Origin: Clostridia bacterium
GTDB taxonomy: Bacteria; Bacillota; Clostridia; Oscillospirales; Acutalibacteraceae
Assembly (NCBI GenBank): GCA_900752115.1
Contig: CAADUC010000051.1
Coordinates: 1-10,363 of the forward strand
Direction: 5' to 3'
Length of the DNA: 10,363 nt
This document shows positions 1 to 6,992 of this stretch, piece after piece; positions within the stretch are counted from its first letter, which is position 1; the number at the start of each line of letters is the position of its first letter. The translations under genes and the position numbers were made by a program. Below the pieces are notes generated by a model. That model was not told the origin of the DNA and ran no database searches. It saw nothing but the letters and a program-made list of their open reading frames with translations.

Positions 1-8
1 AGGCCGCA

Positions 9-86
9 GAGAATACTTTGTGTATTCTCAAGGGCTTTGACGCAGTATGAGGGCATTTCCGCCCGGCAGAACCGCGTGTGCCCTTG
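9..86. repeat. Nested inverted repeats, possible structured RNA or element end
   Basis: A perfect hairpin GAGAATAC/GTATTCTC (9-16 with 22-29, 5-base loop) is followed at once by an irregular long stem. CAAGGGC (29-35) pairs with GCCCTTG (80-86), ACGC (40-43) with GCGT (74-77), and GGGC (51-54) with GCCC (61-64) around a 6-base loop. Neither stem has a T tract typical of an intrinsic terminator. It could be a small structured RNA, an mRNA 3' end, or the end of a mobile element. I cannot assign it to a known family. Confidence 0.4.
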
Positions 87-291
87 TCAATCGACGCAAG
101 CGTATCAATAAACAAATAACATGTTAACAAAATACAGCAGAATTATTCTGTCACATATTGAATCGACAAATTAAATTTTTAATTTTTTAAGGAATAGTTC
201 GCTGTCGCTTCGATAATACTCGCATTTTCATCGCAAATATGCGTTTCTTTCCCGACACATTACGTTTTATGTTTTTAATGTAGAAATTTGC

Positions 292-331
292 TGGAATCCA
301 TATATACTGTTAGCTGTAAGCGATGATTCCA
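292..331 (+). promoter_or_regulatory. Candidate agrD promoter inside a spaced inverted repeat
   Basis: A good -10-like TATACT lies at 303-308. No clear -35 is visible about 17 bases upstream (only the weak TGTAGA around 279-284). The -10 sits between perfect 7-base inverted arms TGGAATC (292-298) and GATTCCA (325-331), 26 bases apart. Such an arrangement could be an activator or repressor site that compensates for the poor -35. No AgrA-type direct repeat was recognised. This is inference from position and shape only. Confidence 0.3.
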
Positions 332-371
332 AAGCGCGGGTACACAAAAACACTAATCTAAGGAGGAAAAA

Positions 372-524
372 ATGAAAAACGAAATGAGCAAAAAAGCCGC
401 GTCCGCATGCGCCTCCGTTCTTCGCAAAACAATGTTCCTTTGTGCCAACAGCACGTCTTCTTGCGGTGTATATCAGGAGAAAGCGCCTAAGTCGCTGTCG
501 AAAATGAGTATTGTAAAAAAGTAA
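372..524 (+). CDS. agrD: AgrD-like cyclic lactone autoinducer propeptide, 50 aa
   Basis: Short ORF with a strong SD (AAGGAGG ending 5 bases before ATG), directly upstream of an AgrB-like gene. It has the AgrD plan: a basic, amphipathic leader (residues 1-24), a core ANSTSSCGV (25-33) and a tail YQEKAPKSL (34-42) resembling the clostridial YQPKxPKxL tail, then a basic end. AgrB-type proteases cut such propeptides and close a ring on a Cys or Ser side chain; the exported peptide is sensed at the cell surface. Aligned by the tail, the residue at the usual ring Cys position is Ser29, while the only core Cys is Cys31, two residues later. The ring may therefore be a serine lactone (S29-V33) or a shifted thiolactone. 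It lies before agrB, reversing the usual agrBD order. The identification rests on motif plus neighbour and is fairly secure; the mature peptide is not. Confidence 0.82.
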   Translation: MKNEMSKKAASACASVLRKTMFLCANSTSSCGVYQEKAPKSLSKMSIVKK

Positions 525-560
525 TGCGTAACTCGTCCGCATCCCTATAGGAAGCCGTGA

Positions 561-604
561 AAAAGGGGGCTGCTTTTCCAGATAGTGAAGCAGACCCCTT
601 TTGT
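561..604 (+). terminator. Terminator or attenuator between agrD and agrB
   Basis: Arms 561-575 and 588-602 pair over 15 positions with a single G/A mismatch, enclosing a 12-base loop. The 3' arm ends in CCCCTTTT, giving a short T run. The hairpin sits between the propeptide stop and the AgrB start, so it probably ends most agrD transcripts and lets fewer read into agrB, which would favour peptide over protease. Confidence 0.65.
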
Positions 605-673
605 ATTGAGAAGCACCTGGAAAATACCCTCCGCGGTTTTAGGACTATATAACATACCGGAAGGGGACTCGTT

Positions 674-1249
674 ATGCTACATAAGCTCTCTACACACATT
701 GCGCAGCAATTGCTAGCCAATGGAGTGATTTCTGACGATGATTTTGAATTATATGAGTTTTCGGCATTCTGCTTTCTTTTTAATTTAATTCCTCTTGGCC
801 TATCTATTGCTATTGGTACAGCACTAAATATGTTTTGGAAAAGTATCCTTTTCATAATCCCATATGTATCAATCCGGACATTTAGCGGCGGTTTTCATTT
901 TAAATCTGCAAAGCTCTGTTTTCTGGTCACAAATATGATTCTGTTTTTCTCGTTAATCATCACGAAAAAAATGATTTGTATCGGCCGATCTGCAATCTTT
1001 TTGGCGCTGATATTGCTTGCCTCTCTGACAGTTTTTCTTTTAAGTCCAATAGATTCTGACGCCAGAAAGTTGACTTCTTCCGAAACTTCGGCCTTTAGAC
1101 GGGTTGCTAGATATCTTGTAATTACCTTTTTAGCAATAGACCTCGTTCTTTATTATTTAGGTATTTTTTCTGCCGCGTACCCAATTGGCATGGGGATTGC
1201 GCTTACAGCTGCATTGCAACTCCCGTGTTGTATCCGAGTAAGAAGCTGA
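674..1249 (+). CDS. agrB: AgrB-like accessory gene regulator membrane protease
   Basis: 191-residue, very hydrophobic protein, the usual AgrB size, with several predicted membrane segments (about 34-50, 55-67, 84-97, 102-126, 146-160 and 168-183). The catalytic signature is clear: RTFSGGFH followed by C seven residues later, giving His75 and Cys82. These match the His/Cys pair known to cut AgrD at its C-terminal side in staphylococci. It should act in the cytoplasmic membrane on the AgrD-like peptide encoded just upstream. Start ATG 674 has an SD-like GGAAGGGG about 7 bases upstream. The gene is clearly more AT-rich than the pilus genes downstream, suggesting a separate origin. No sensor kinase (AgrC) or response regulator (AgrA) follows; two terminators do. 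Confidence 0.88.
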   Translation: MLHKLSTHIAQQLLANGVISDDDFELYEFSAFCFLFNLIPLGLSIAIGTALNMFWKSILFIIPYVSIRTFSGGFHFKSAKLCFLVTNMILFFSLIITKKMICIGRSAIFLALILLASLTVFLLSPIDSDARKLTSSETSAFRRVARYLVITFLAIDLVLYYLGIFSAAYPIGMGIALTAALQLPCCIRVRS

Positions 1250-1293
1250 TTTTTAACTGTCGTAAAACACACAAAAGCAAATCAAAAGGAACT

Positions 1294-1333
1294 GAGTAGG
1301 CGCTCTATTACACGGGGCTGCCTACTCGTTTTT
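1294..1333 (+). terminator. Rho-independent terminator after agrB
   Basis: Perfect 8-base stem GAGTAGGC (1294-1301) with GCCTACTC (1320-1327), followed by GTTTTT. It lies 45 bases after the agrB stop and closes that unit. Confidence 0.75.
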
Positions 1334-1387
1334 ACTAACAGAATTGTATATGCAGAATACAAAGCGCCTGAACTCGCACAGACGAGC

Positions 1388-1429
1388 AAAAAGCACTCTT
1401 TCAGCGAATCCGCTGAAAGGGTGCTTTTT
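1388..1429. terminator. Strong bidirectional terminator
   Basis: A 19-base stem (1388-1406 with 1411-1429, one G-T pair) with a 4-base loop. It is flanked by an A tract on the left and a T tract on the right, so it can act on both strands. It insulates the agr module from the sigma-like gene, implying the latter has its own promoter. I did not find a good one in 1430-1515. Confidence 0.85.
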
Positions 1430-1475
1430 GTTTATCTCGCGCTGGCAATGCTGGATCGCTGCATACCCGTAGCCC

Positions 1476-1507
1476 CCGATTGTTTCCCCGCCAAAAACAA
1501 TCGGAGG
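1476..1507 (+). promoter_or_regulatory. Hairpin overlapping the SD of the sigma-like gene
   Basis: CCGATTGTTT (1476-1485) is perfectly complementary to AAACAATCGG (1495-1504), with a 9-base loop. The last two bases of the right arm are the first two of the GGAGG ribosome binding site (1503-1507) for the ATG at 1516. Folding would partly hide the SD, so translation may be limited or conditional. The function is inferred from overlap only. Confidence 0.4.
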
Positions 1508-1515
1508 TACATACA

Positions 1516-1995
1516 ATGCACGATAGGAAAAGCCTGTATTCACGAAACAAGCGGAACAGCCGCGCCATCCTCTGCCCGGACGCTTTTGAGCAGGACCATC
1601 CGCTCACGCCCGAGCAGTTTTCGTCTGAGGAGGAGTTTCGGTTCTGGAAAACGTGGTCGGATGAGGATTACCACGACTGGGAGCTTGCAGATCATATTTA
1701 CTCAGACCACACATCGCCCCTTACGGAGTATTCCGCCGCAGAGCCGTCTCCGGAAGAAACAATTCTTGCCCGAATTGACCGTCGAGAGAGCGTAATGTTT
1801 GCGCAAAGCGCCTTGCAGAAGATCCGCGGAATCGTCACGGAAAAGCAGTACCGCCGCATTCGGATGTACTGCGAGGGCATGACGTACCGGGAGATTGCGG
1901 CGAAAGAAGGTGTATCTTTTCAGAATATTTGCAAGTCCATTATGGCCGGAAAAAAGAAAAATTTGAAATTTTCAAGAAAACAGGGTGACAAATGA
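1516..1995 (+). CDS. Sigma-70 region 4-like helix-turn-helix protein
   Basis: 159-residue acidic protein. Its C-terminal part (about 97-155) reads as a sigma-70 region-4-type HTH: TEKQYRRIRMYCEGMTYREI, then AAKEGVSFQNICKSI, the recognition-helix portion. There is no region 2, so it is not a full sigma factor. It resembles the small region-4-only proteins common on Tn916/Tn1549-like conjugative elements, where they are thought to control element genes. The N-terminal ~95 residues are rich in Asp, Glu and aromatic residues and not recognised. ATG 1516 is chosen because GGAGG precedes it by 8 bases; an in-frame TTG at 1480 lies inside the upstream hairpin and lacks an SD. The stop overlaps the ATG of the next small ORF (ATGA). 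Confidence 0.75.
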   Translation: MHDRKSLYSRNKRNSRAILCPDAFEQDHPLTPEQFSSEEEFRFWKTWSDEDYHDWELADHIYSDHTSPLTEYSAAEPSPEETILARIDRRESVMFAQSALQKIRGIVTEKQYRRIRMYCEGMTYREIAAKEGVSFQNICKSIMAGKKKNLKFSRKQGDK

Positions 1996-2120
1996 GCGAA
2001 AAATCCGCGTTGGGTGAGAGGGTGATTTTCCCCTCACCGTACCTTGACAAGTTCATAGCCATTCACCAGACACATTCCCATGTGCCGCGAGAGCGAAGCC
2101 CGCCGGGTGACACGCCATGA
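1992..2120 (+). CDS. Possible 42-aa ORF overlapping the sigma-like gene
   Basis: Starts in an ATGA overlap with the stop of the preceding gene, beginning MSEKSALGERVIFPSPYLDK and ending PRERSPPGDTP. The first half looks protein-like, the second half is Pro/Arg-rich and of low complexity. It has no SD of its own apart from AGGGTGA, so expression would depend on coupling. Not recognised; it may be a truncated remnant or a chance ORF. Confidence 0.35.
   Translation: MSEKSALGERVIFPSPYLDKFIAIHQTHSHVPRERSPPGDTP
2013..2038 (+). other. Hairpin in the post-sigma region
   Basis: GGTGAG (2013-2018) pairs with CTCACC (2033-2038), and after one bulged A, GGG (2020-2022) pairs with CCC (2030-2032). The 7-base loop contains TTTT, but no T tract follows the stem, so it is not a standard terminator. 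It could slow or process transcripts reading on towards the pilus genes. Confidence 0.3.
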
Positions 2121-2367
2121 CCCTTTTCGGAGAGCGATACCGTCAGCCCGGAACTGCCGGACAGCCGCCGGCACGGCCAGGACCGCGCATGGGGACAATG
2201 ATACTTCCGCCCAGCCACAGATCACACAATGGGGGCGGCTCGGAGAGATCCTCGGAGGAGTGCAATTCTCATGGAGCAGCACGGCACGCTGCCGTCTGGT
2301 GACTTCCCTGTCCGGGGGTGTCGGGGACAAATACGGGCCTACATAAAAAGAGGAAGGAGGAATACCC
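2121..2367. other. GC-rich gene-free stretch before the pilus operon
   Basis: About 250 bases with no convincing gene. An ORF from 2117 to 2302 begins in an ATGA overlap but its protein is low-complexity (Pro, Gly, Arg, Ser, His) and unlike a folded protein. A small hairpin ACGGCA/TGCCGT lies at 2281-2295. No clear sigma-A promoter is visible, although one should exist here or upstream for the 2368-6928 operon. Confidence 0.45.
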
Positions 2368-2457
2368 ATGTTCCCGATCTGGTTTTTCCACGGAGTGCCG
2401 CCGGACAGAGCGGCAGGCACACCCCACACTACGGCAAGGAGGAAAACACCCCTTTGA
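2368..2457 (+). CDS. 29-aa leader peptide ORF overlapping the adhesin start
   Basis: A strong SD (GGAAGGAGG at 2352-2360, 7 bases before ATG) serves an ORF of 29 codons starting MFPIWFFHGVPPDR. Its stop TGA (2455-2457) overlaps the TTG start of the adhesin (2454-2456) as TTGA. The adhesin's own SD lies inside this ORF. The layout suggests translational coupling or a leader that controls adhesin synthesis. The peptide itself is not recognised. The SD quality is the main support; the ORF could still be fortuitous. Confidence 0.5.
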   Translation: MFPIWFFHGVPPDRAAGTPHTTARRKTPL

Positions 2458-4880
2458 AAACACGATACAAAATTCTGGCTCTCATCCTTGCGCTTCTTTG
2501 CCTTCTGAGTTTCCCCTGTCCCGCGGTTCTGGCGGCGGAGCCGGAGGGGGACGAATCTGTAGAAGAAGCAGCGCCGTCTGCGGAAGACGTGCAGGAAGAG
2601 GAGGGCGCAGAACAGCCGGAGCAAACGATTCCTCTGGCCAAGGCTCCCATGCTGAAAGCCGCTGCCGCCACGGCGCTCATCACCTTCGACTATGTCTACG
2701 ACTCTGCCGGGCAGTACGTTTACTATCAGCACCCCTTTTATTATAACGGCGGCCCGACCGGCGGCTATGGGGATATGCGCCTCAACGATTTTGCCAACGG
2801 GCAGGAGGCTTACTGCATTGAGCCCGGCATCATGCTCGCCCACGGCGATGTTCTCCATTCGGACGTCATCGACGTCTGGAACAGCTTTTCGTATGAGCAG
2901 CAAAACGCCATCAAGCTGGCGCTCCTCTGCGGTCGCGCCGGCAACAGCACCAATCTCCCCGGGACTCCAAGCTGCCAGCAGACCGCCACGCAGATGCTGA
3001 TCTGGGAATTCGTCACCGGCGCCCGGCAGCCGTCCCCGCCGTACACCAGAGGCAACGACGAAATATATACCTGCCTCGTCTCCAATGGCCAGAATGCGGA
3101 GATCGGGCAGATCTATGATACGATTCTCTCCTACATGCTGAGCTATATGACGCTGCCGAGCTTCATGACTGCCGTGAGTACTACCGCGCCGCAGGAGGAA
3201 CTGTCCTATGACGGCACCACATATTCTATTACGCTGACCGATACGAACAATGTCATCGGGAACTACTCGTTCTCCGCTTCGGACACCGTTGTTTCCGTTG
3301 AAGTATCCGGGAGTCGGCTGATTCTCCGTTCTGCATCGCCGCTATCCGCCTCGGCCACCGTGGTGGCTACCCGGAACTCTGCGTATACGGCGGCTTCCAC
3401 CTTCACTCCGTATGGCTCAACGACACGGCAGGATATTGTTGTCGGCGTGGAGGCGGTGGGCGGTATGACGGGCTATCTCACATTGAAAGCCAATCACAAG
3501 GAATTTCGCATTGCCGTGACCAAAGAGGACGGTCTTACCGGCACCGCGCAGGGCGACGGGACGCTTGCCGGGGCTGTCTATGGGCTCTATCACGGTGACA
3601 CCCTGATTGAGACCTGTACCACCGACGCCAACGGCCAGTTTACCACCGGCTATTATGAGGCCGGAGAGGGCTGGACGATTCGAGAAATTGCACCTTCGCC
3701 CGGATATCTTCTGGATATGACGGTGTATCCCGTTCCCGCTGCCACAGATCAGCTTCCCTCCATTAAAAACGACTTGACCCTGACCGTAAAGGAAACCCCA
3801 ATCTTCGGGCGGCTCTCAATTTCCAAGCTGGCCGTGAACAGCGCCGCAGGGGCGAAAGCGCCCGAAGCCGGGGCGAGCTTTGAAGTGTTTCTAAAATCTG
3901 CGGGCAGCTATGATGCGGCTGCGGAGTCCGAACGAGATATCCTCACCTGCGGGGAGAATGGAACGGCGCAGTCGAAGCTGCTGCCCTACGGCGTCTACAT
4001 TATCCGTCAGCTGTCCGGTTGGGAGGGCTATGTACTTGATACCACCCTGCATGAAGTGAATATCACTTCCGACGGGGAGACGGTTTCTCTGCCGCTCCGA
4101 AACGAGATATACAAAGGATCGCTGACGATCCAAAAGGTGGACAAGGACAGCGGACAGGCTCTGCCCGACGCGAGATTCCGGCTTCTGGACAGCACAGGGA
4201 ATCCGTTTGCCGAAGGGATGACGGACGCAAACGGGATACTGCTCTTTGAGAACATCCCCTTCGGCGACTACTATCTCGAAGAGCTGGAAGCCCCGGACGG
4301 CTACAAGGCAGATACGACACCATATGTTTTCTCCGTGACTGCGGACGGACAGAAAATCGAAATCCGGCGGGAAAACACCCGTATTCCCGGCTCTGTGACC
4401 GTCGCCAAAACCGACAGCAGCGGAAACCCGATCCCCGGTGCGGCGTTCCGGCTTGAATACTCCGAGGACGGAGAGACATGGACGCCGGTATTCCATAACG
4501 GTACTCCGGCAAAGGAAGTTGGCGGATGCACCTCGGAAAGCCTCAGCGACGGTATGCTCATTACGGGAGATGACGGGATTGCCGTCTTTGCCGGTCTCCG
4601 GGCAGGTGATGGTATTTTGTACCGCGTCACGGAGATCGCCACCGTCAACGGCTATGTGCTCCTGACGGAGCCGGTAGAGCTCGGAACACTGCCCCGAGAA
4701 AGCGAAGAATCTACGATCTACGATGTTTCCGTAACCGTTAACAACTCCCCAACCTATCTTCTCCCTATGACCGGAGGAACCGGCCTCTGGCCTGTGCTCT
4801 CCGCCGGCTTCGCCGCGGCGTGTATGGGTCTTTTTCTTATCATCGTTTCCAAAAATAAAAGAAGGGACTGCATGCAATGA
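2454..4880 (+). CDS. Thioester-domain LPMTG surface protein with four CnaB/SpaA domains (probable pilus tip adhesin)
   Basis: 808-residue cell-wall-anchored protein. In order: signal peptide (1-28, cleavage after AVLAA); an acidic linker (29-60); a Cys-Gln thioester domain (about 75-200), with Cys121 in AYCIEPG and Gln180 in TQMLIWEF, the two motifs that form an internal thioester able to bond host surfaces covalently; a beta-rich region (about 200-345); four CnaB/SpaA-type domains (about 350-440, 452-550, 555-640, 645-755); LPMTG (770-774), a membrane segment and a basic tail. Likely isopeptide pairs are K357/E411, K561/E610 and K652/E727; domain 2 has K458 but Gln519 where Glu is expected. 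The TTG start is chosen because AAGGAGG (2436-2442) precedes it and a signal peptide begins there. An in-frame ATG at 2229 would bury the signal peptide. Overlaps the next gene by ATGA. Likely displayed at a pilus tip; it could instead be wall-anchored alone. Confidence 0.88.
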   Translation: MKTRYKILALILALLCLLSFPCPAVLAAEPEGDESVEEAAPSAEDVQEEEGAEQPEQTIPLAKAPMLKAAAATALITFDYVYDSAGQYVYYQHPFYYNGGPTGGYGDMRLNDFANGQEAYCIEPGIMLAHGDVLHSDVIDVWNSFSYEQQNAIKLALLCGRAGNSTNLPGTPSCQQTATQMLIWEFVTGARQPSPPYTRGNDEIYTCLVSNGQNAEIGQIYDTILSYMLSYMTLPSFMTAVSTTAPQEELSYDGTTYSITLTDTNNVIGNYSFSASDTVVSVEVSGSRLILRSASPLSASATVVATRNSAYTAASTFTPYGSTTRQDIVVGVEAVGGMTGYLTLKANHKEFRIAVTKEDGLTGTAQGDGTLAGAVYGLYHGDTLIETCTTDANGQFTTGYYEAGEGWTIREIAPSPGYLLDMTVYPVPAATDQLPSIKNDLTLTVKETPIFGRLSISKLAVNSAAGAKAPEAGASFEVFLKSAGSYDAAAESERDILTCGENGTAQSKLLPYGVYIIRQLSGWEGYVLDTTLHEVNITSDGETVSLPLRNEIYKGSLTIQKVDKDSGQALPDARFRLLDSTGNPFAEGMTDANGILLFENIPFGDYYLEELEAPDGYKADTTPYVFSVTADGQKIEIRRENTRIPGSVTVAKTDSSGNPIPGAAFRLEYSEDGETWTPVFHNGTPAKEVGGCTSESLSDGMLITGDDGIAVFAGLRAGDGILYRVTEIATVNGYVLLTEPVELGTLPRESEESTIYDVSVTVNNSPTYLLPMTGGTGLWPVLSAGFAAACMGLFLIIVSKNKRRDCMQ

Positions 4881-6928
4881 AGAAAACCGGCAAGAAGTTC
4901 TTTTCCGTTATCATGGCAGTGTTGGTCGTGCTGACAACGACCGTATCCGCCTTTGCCCTGACGGTGAATGTATCCACGATCAATACCGACTGGACCGGCT
5001 CCTTTGACATCTACAAGTACGATATTACAAATGCGGAAAAAGACGGCGTGTGGGATTCCAGCTACGTCTCCACCGGTGTCCGCGATCCCGGCGTGGAGGA
5101 TATTCTCGGCAGCGATACGAGAAAGAGCTCGCTGAACGCGAACGGAGAGGTTAACGGATACGCCATCAAGGGCGTTGAATTCACCTATCTGAAAGTTGCC
5201 GACATCCGCACCTATACTGAGGATGATAACGGCGCGTCGCATGTGGAAGTTCTCTACGGGATCACGCAGAACGACGCCAACAACACGTTCCTGTCCGCCA
5301 TCGGTGTGAGTGCCGGAGACCGGTATGTACCGGCAGATTCGGAGGACGGCGCTATGTATTTCTACCGTTCCGATACTCTTATCAACGGCCTGAAATCCGC
5401 GTTGGCAAGCAACGCCATCACGGTGAAGAACGCTTTAGAGCGCTTCGTGCGCGAAAATGGCGGCACAGCAATGCCGCTGACCGACAGCTACGGCCACACC
5501 TCCGCGAGCGACCTTCCTCTCGGACTGTATCTTATCGTTGAAACGAAAGTGCCCGAAATGGTCACGGAAACCACCGCACCGTTTTTTCTCTCCCTGCCCA
5601 TGACGTCCGTGAACGGAAGCAACGCCGATGACGGCGGCGAACGCTGGATATACGATGTCACCGTATACCCCAAGAACCTCACCGGCATCCCGACATTGGA
5701 GAAGACCGTGCGCGAAGCGCTTGCGGACACCGGCAAGAACGGCGGCTCCGATGCCATTACCGATGGTTTCGCTCATGCTGCTACAGCGTCTGCCAATGAC
5801 ACGATGGAATACCAGATCCTCTCGACCCTGCCGAGCATCACCTCCGAAGCCACCTACCTGACGGATTACTCCTTCGTGGACACGCTGGACGCCGGCCTCT
5901 CGTACCGCAAAAACGATGTAAAAATCGAATTCTTCCGCAGCAGCTCTTGCACCGAGGACGACCGAATCACCGTCTGGAACGAAGGCGACGGAAAGTTCTC
6001 CGCATCCTATAATGACACACCCGGCATGACCATCTCTATGACAGCGGCCGGTCTTGCGGAGATCAACGGAAGCTTTGCTGTGTACACCAAGTCTGACATG
6101 ATAAATTCCGGCTATTCCGACTGCACCGTGCGCATCACCTATTCGGCGAAGCTCAACCCCGATAAAAGCCTTATCTGCGGCGACGATGGGAACAGCAACG
6201 ACGTCGTGCTGGTATGGAAGCGTACCAACAGCAGCTTCTACGATACGCTCGTGGACGACTGCCATGTGTACAGCTACGGTCTTGACCTCACCAAGGAATT
6301 CAGCGACGGGCAGGGTGATTTCTCCAAGGTGGAATTCCTCCTTTATAACGACACCGACGGATACTTCGTTACGGCGGAACTGGATGAGAGCGAAGGTATC
6401 TACTATGTGACCGGCCATGCTTCCGGAAGAGACGATGCCACCCGGTTCACTCCGACGGCAGACGGCTCCATCCTTGTGAAAGGGCTGGAGGATGACACAT
6501 ACATCGCCACCGAGATCCAGACGGCCAGCGGCTACACGCTGCTCCGCGATGATATCCAGATCGTGATCGAGGCAGCGGAGAGCAATGCGCTCTGCGACAT
6601 CTACGGTACCGATGTGCTGGGCGTTCTGCAGAACGATCCCCGGTATGCGGACGTCCCGGAAGGACTTTATAAGAACATGCCGCAGAAGCATCTGGAGCAC
6701 TGTCTTCTGACTGCTTCCGCCAAGGTGGACAGCAACACTGTGACGATGGATGTCGACGGCGAATTGGTGAATGCTGTTGTGCCGCTGACCGTTGTCAACA
6801 CCCGCGGCTTCAATTTGCCGCAGACTGGCGGGCATGGTACTTGGATGTACGGTGTGGCCGGTACCGTTCTGATGGTCGCCGCCGCGATCATCCTGGTGAG
6901 CGCCCGCAGAAAGAAGCTGGGGAAATAA
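4877..6928 (+). CDS. LPQTG major pilin-like shaft protein (isopeptide-forming fimbrial subunit)
   Basis: 683-residue protein. Signal peptide 1-27 (cleavage after VSAFA). The N-terminal domain contains an E-box (GLYLIVETK, Glu222) and a pilin motif WIYDVTVYPKN (257-267), where Lys266 is the expected acceptor for sortase-made polymer links. A central isopeptide-type domain (about 268-465) begins PTLEKTV. A C-terminal CnaB domain (about 469-565) has Lys473 and Glu546 as its probable bond pair. LPQTG (647-651), a membrane helix and a basic tail end the protein. This is the plan of Gram-positive backbone pilins (FimA/SpaA type). Start ATG 4877 overlaps the previous stop (ATGA) behind AGAAGGGA, so the two are co-translated. 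The sortases that should polymerise it lie beyond the opposite-strand regulator. Confidence 0.9.
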   Translation: MKKTGKKFFSVIMAVLVVLTTTVSAFALTVNVSTINTDWTGSFDIYKYDITNAEKDGVWDSSYVSTGVRDPGVEDILGSDTRKSSLNANGEVNGYAIKGVEFTYLKVADIRTYTEDDNGASHVEVLYGITQNDANNTFLSAIGVSAGDRYVPADSEDGAMYFYRSDTLINGLKSALASNAITVKNALERFVRENGGTAMPLTDSYGHTSASDLPLGLYLIVETKVPEMVTETTAPFFLSLPMTSVNGSNADDGGERWIYDVTVYPKNLTGIPTLEKTVREALADTGKNGGSDAITDGFAHAATASANDTMEYQILSTLPSITSEATYLTDYSFVDTLDAGLSYRKNDVKIEFFRSSSCTEDDRITVWNEGDGKFSASYNDTPGMTISMTAAGLAEINGSFAVYTKSDMINSGYSDCTVRITYSAKLNPDKSLICGDDGNSNDVVLVWKRTNSSFYDTLVDDCHVYSYGLDLTKEFSDGQGDFSKVEFLLYNDTDGYFVTAELDESEGIYYVTGHASGRDDATRFTPTADGSILVKGLEDDTYIATEIQTASGYTLLRDDIQIVIEAAESNALCDIYGTDVLGVLQNDPRYADVPEGLYKNMPQKHLEHCLLTASAKVDSNTVTMDVDGELVNAVVPLTVVNTRGFNLPQTGGHGTWMYGVAGTVLMVAAAIILVSARRKKLGK

Positions 6929-6937
6929 CCCCGGCGC

Positions 6938-6970
6938 ATGGGAGAGGCAAAAATTATGAGCCTTTCCCAT
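6938..6970 (+). terminator. Hairpin after the pilin operon
   Basis: An 11-base stem (6938-6948 with 6960-6970, one G-T pair) with an 11-base A-rich loop, 9 bases after the pilin stop. No T tract follows, so it is a poor Rho-independent terminator; it may protect the 3' end or work with a factor. The only other stem before the regulator is the array hairpin at 7016-7049, whose T tract faces the other strand. Confidence 0.45.
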
Positions 6971-6992
6971 ACATATCTAAGATAATTTGACC

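Larger units (their letters stand above)
1..371. other. Gene-free left flank, GC-rich then AT-rich
   Basis: No convincing gene is seen in this stretch on either strand. The first ~90 bases are GC-rich and full of inverted repeats (described separately). From about 110 the DNA becomes strongly AT-rich. Small palindromes lie there: CAGAATTATTCTG at 138-150, and an A/T-only hairpin at 168-185 followed by a short T run, which could be a weak terminator for something upstream. Frame 1 is open from the window edge to a stop at 109-111 and could be the tail of an upstream gene, but I do not recognise its product. The remainder is the probable leader and promoter region of the agrD-like gene. Confidence 0.5.

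Noticed and set aside
1480..1515. TTG 1480 as start of the sigma-like gene
   Set aside because: It lies in a hairpin, without an SD; ATG 1516 has GGAGG at 8 bases.
2044..2072. TTGACA at 2044-2049 as promoter of the pilus operon
   Set aside because: At 17 bases the -10 would be CAGACA, a poor match, and the hexamer lies inside an ORF.
2117..2302. 61-aa ORF starting in an ATGA overlap with the 42-aa ORF
   Set aside because: Low-complexity Pro/Gly/Arg/Ser protein, no SD and no recognisable fold; it is mentioned only in the gene-free stretch.
2229..2453. N-terminal extension of the thioester protein to an upstream in-frame ATG
   Set aside because: It would place 75 low-complexity residues before a clear signal peptide and has no suitable SD; AAGGAGG before TTG 2454 fits better.
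3891..4877. Long minus-strand ORF opposite the thioester protein
   Set aside because: Shadow of the real gene in GC-rich DNA; no SD or domain.
5435..6970. 511-codon minus-strand ORF opposite the pilin gene
   Set aside because: The plus-strand gene has a signal peptide, pilin motif and LPQTG; the antisense frame shows only His/Val/Gly-rich sequence without domains.
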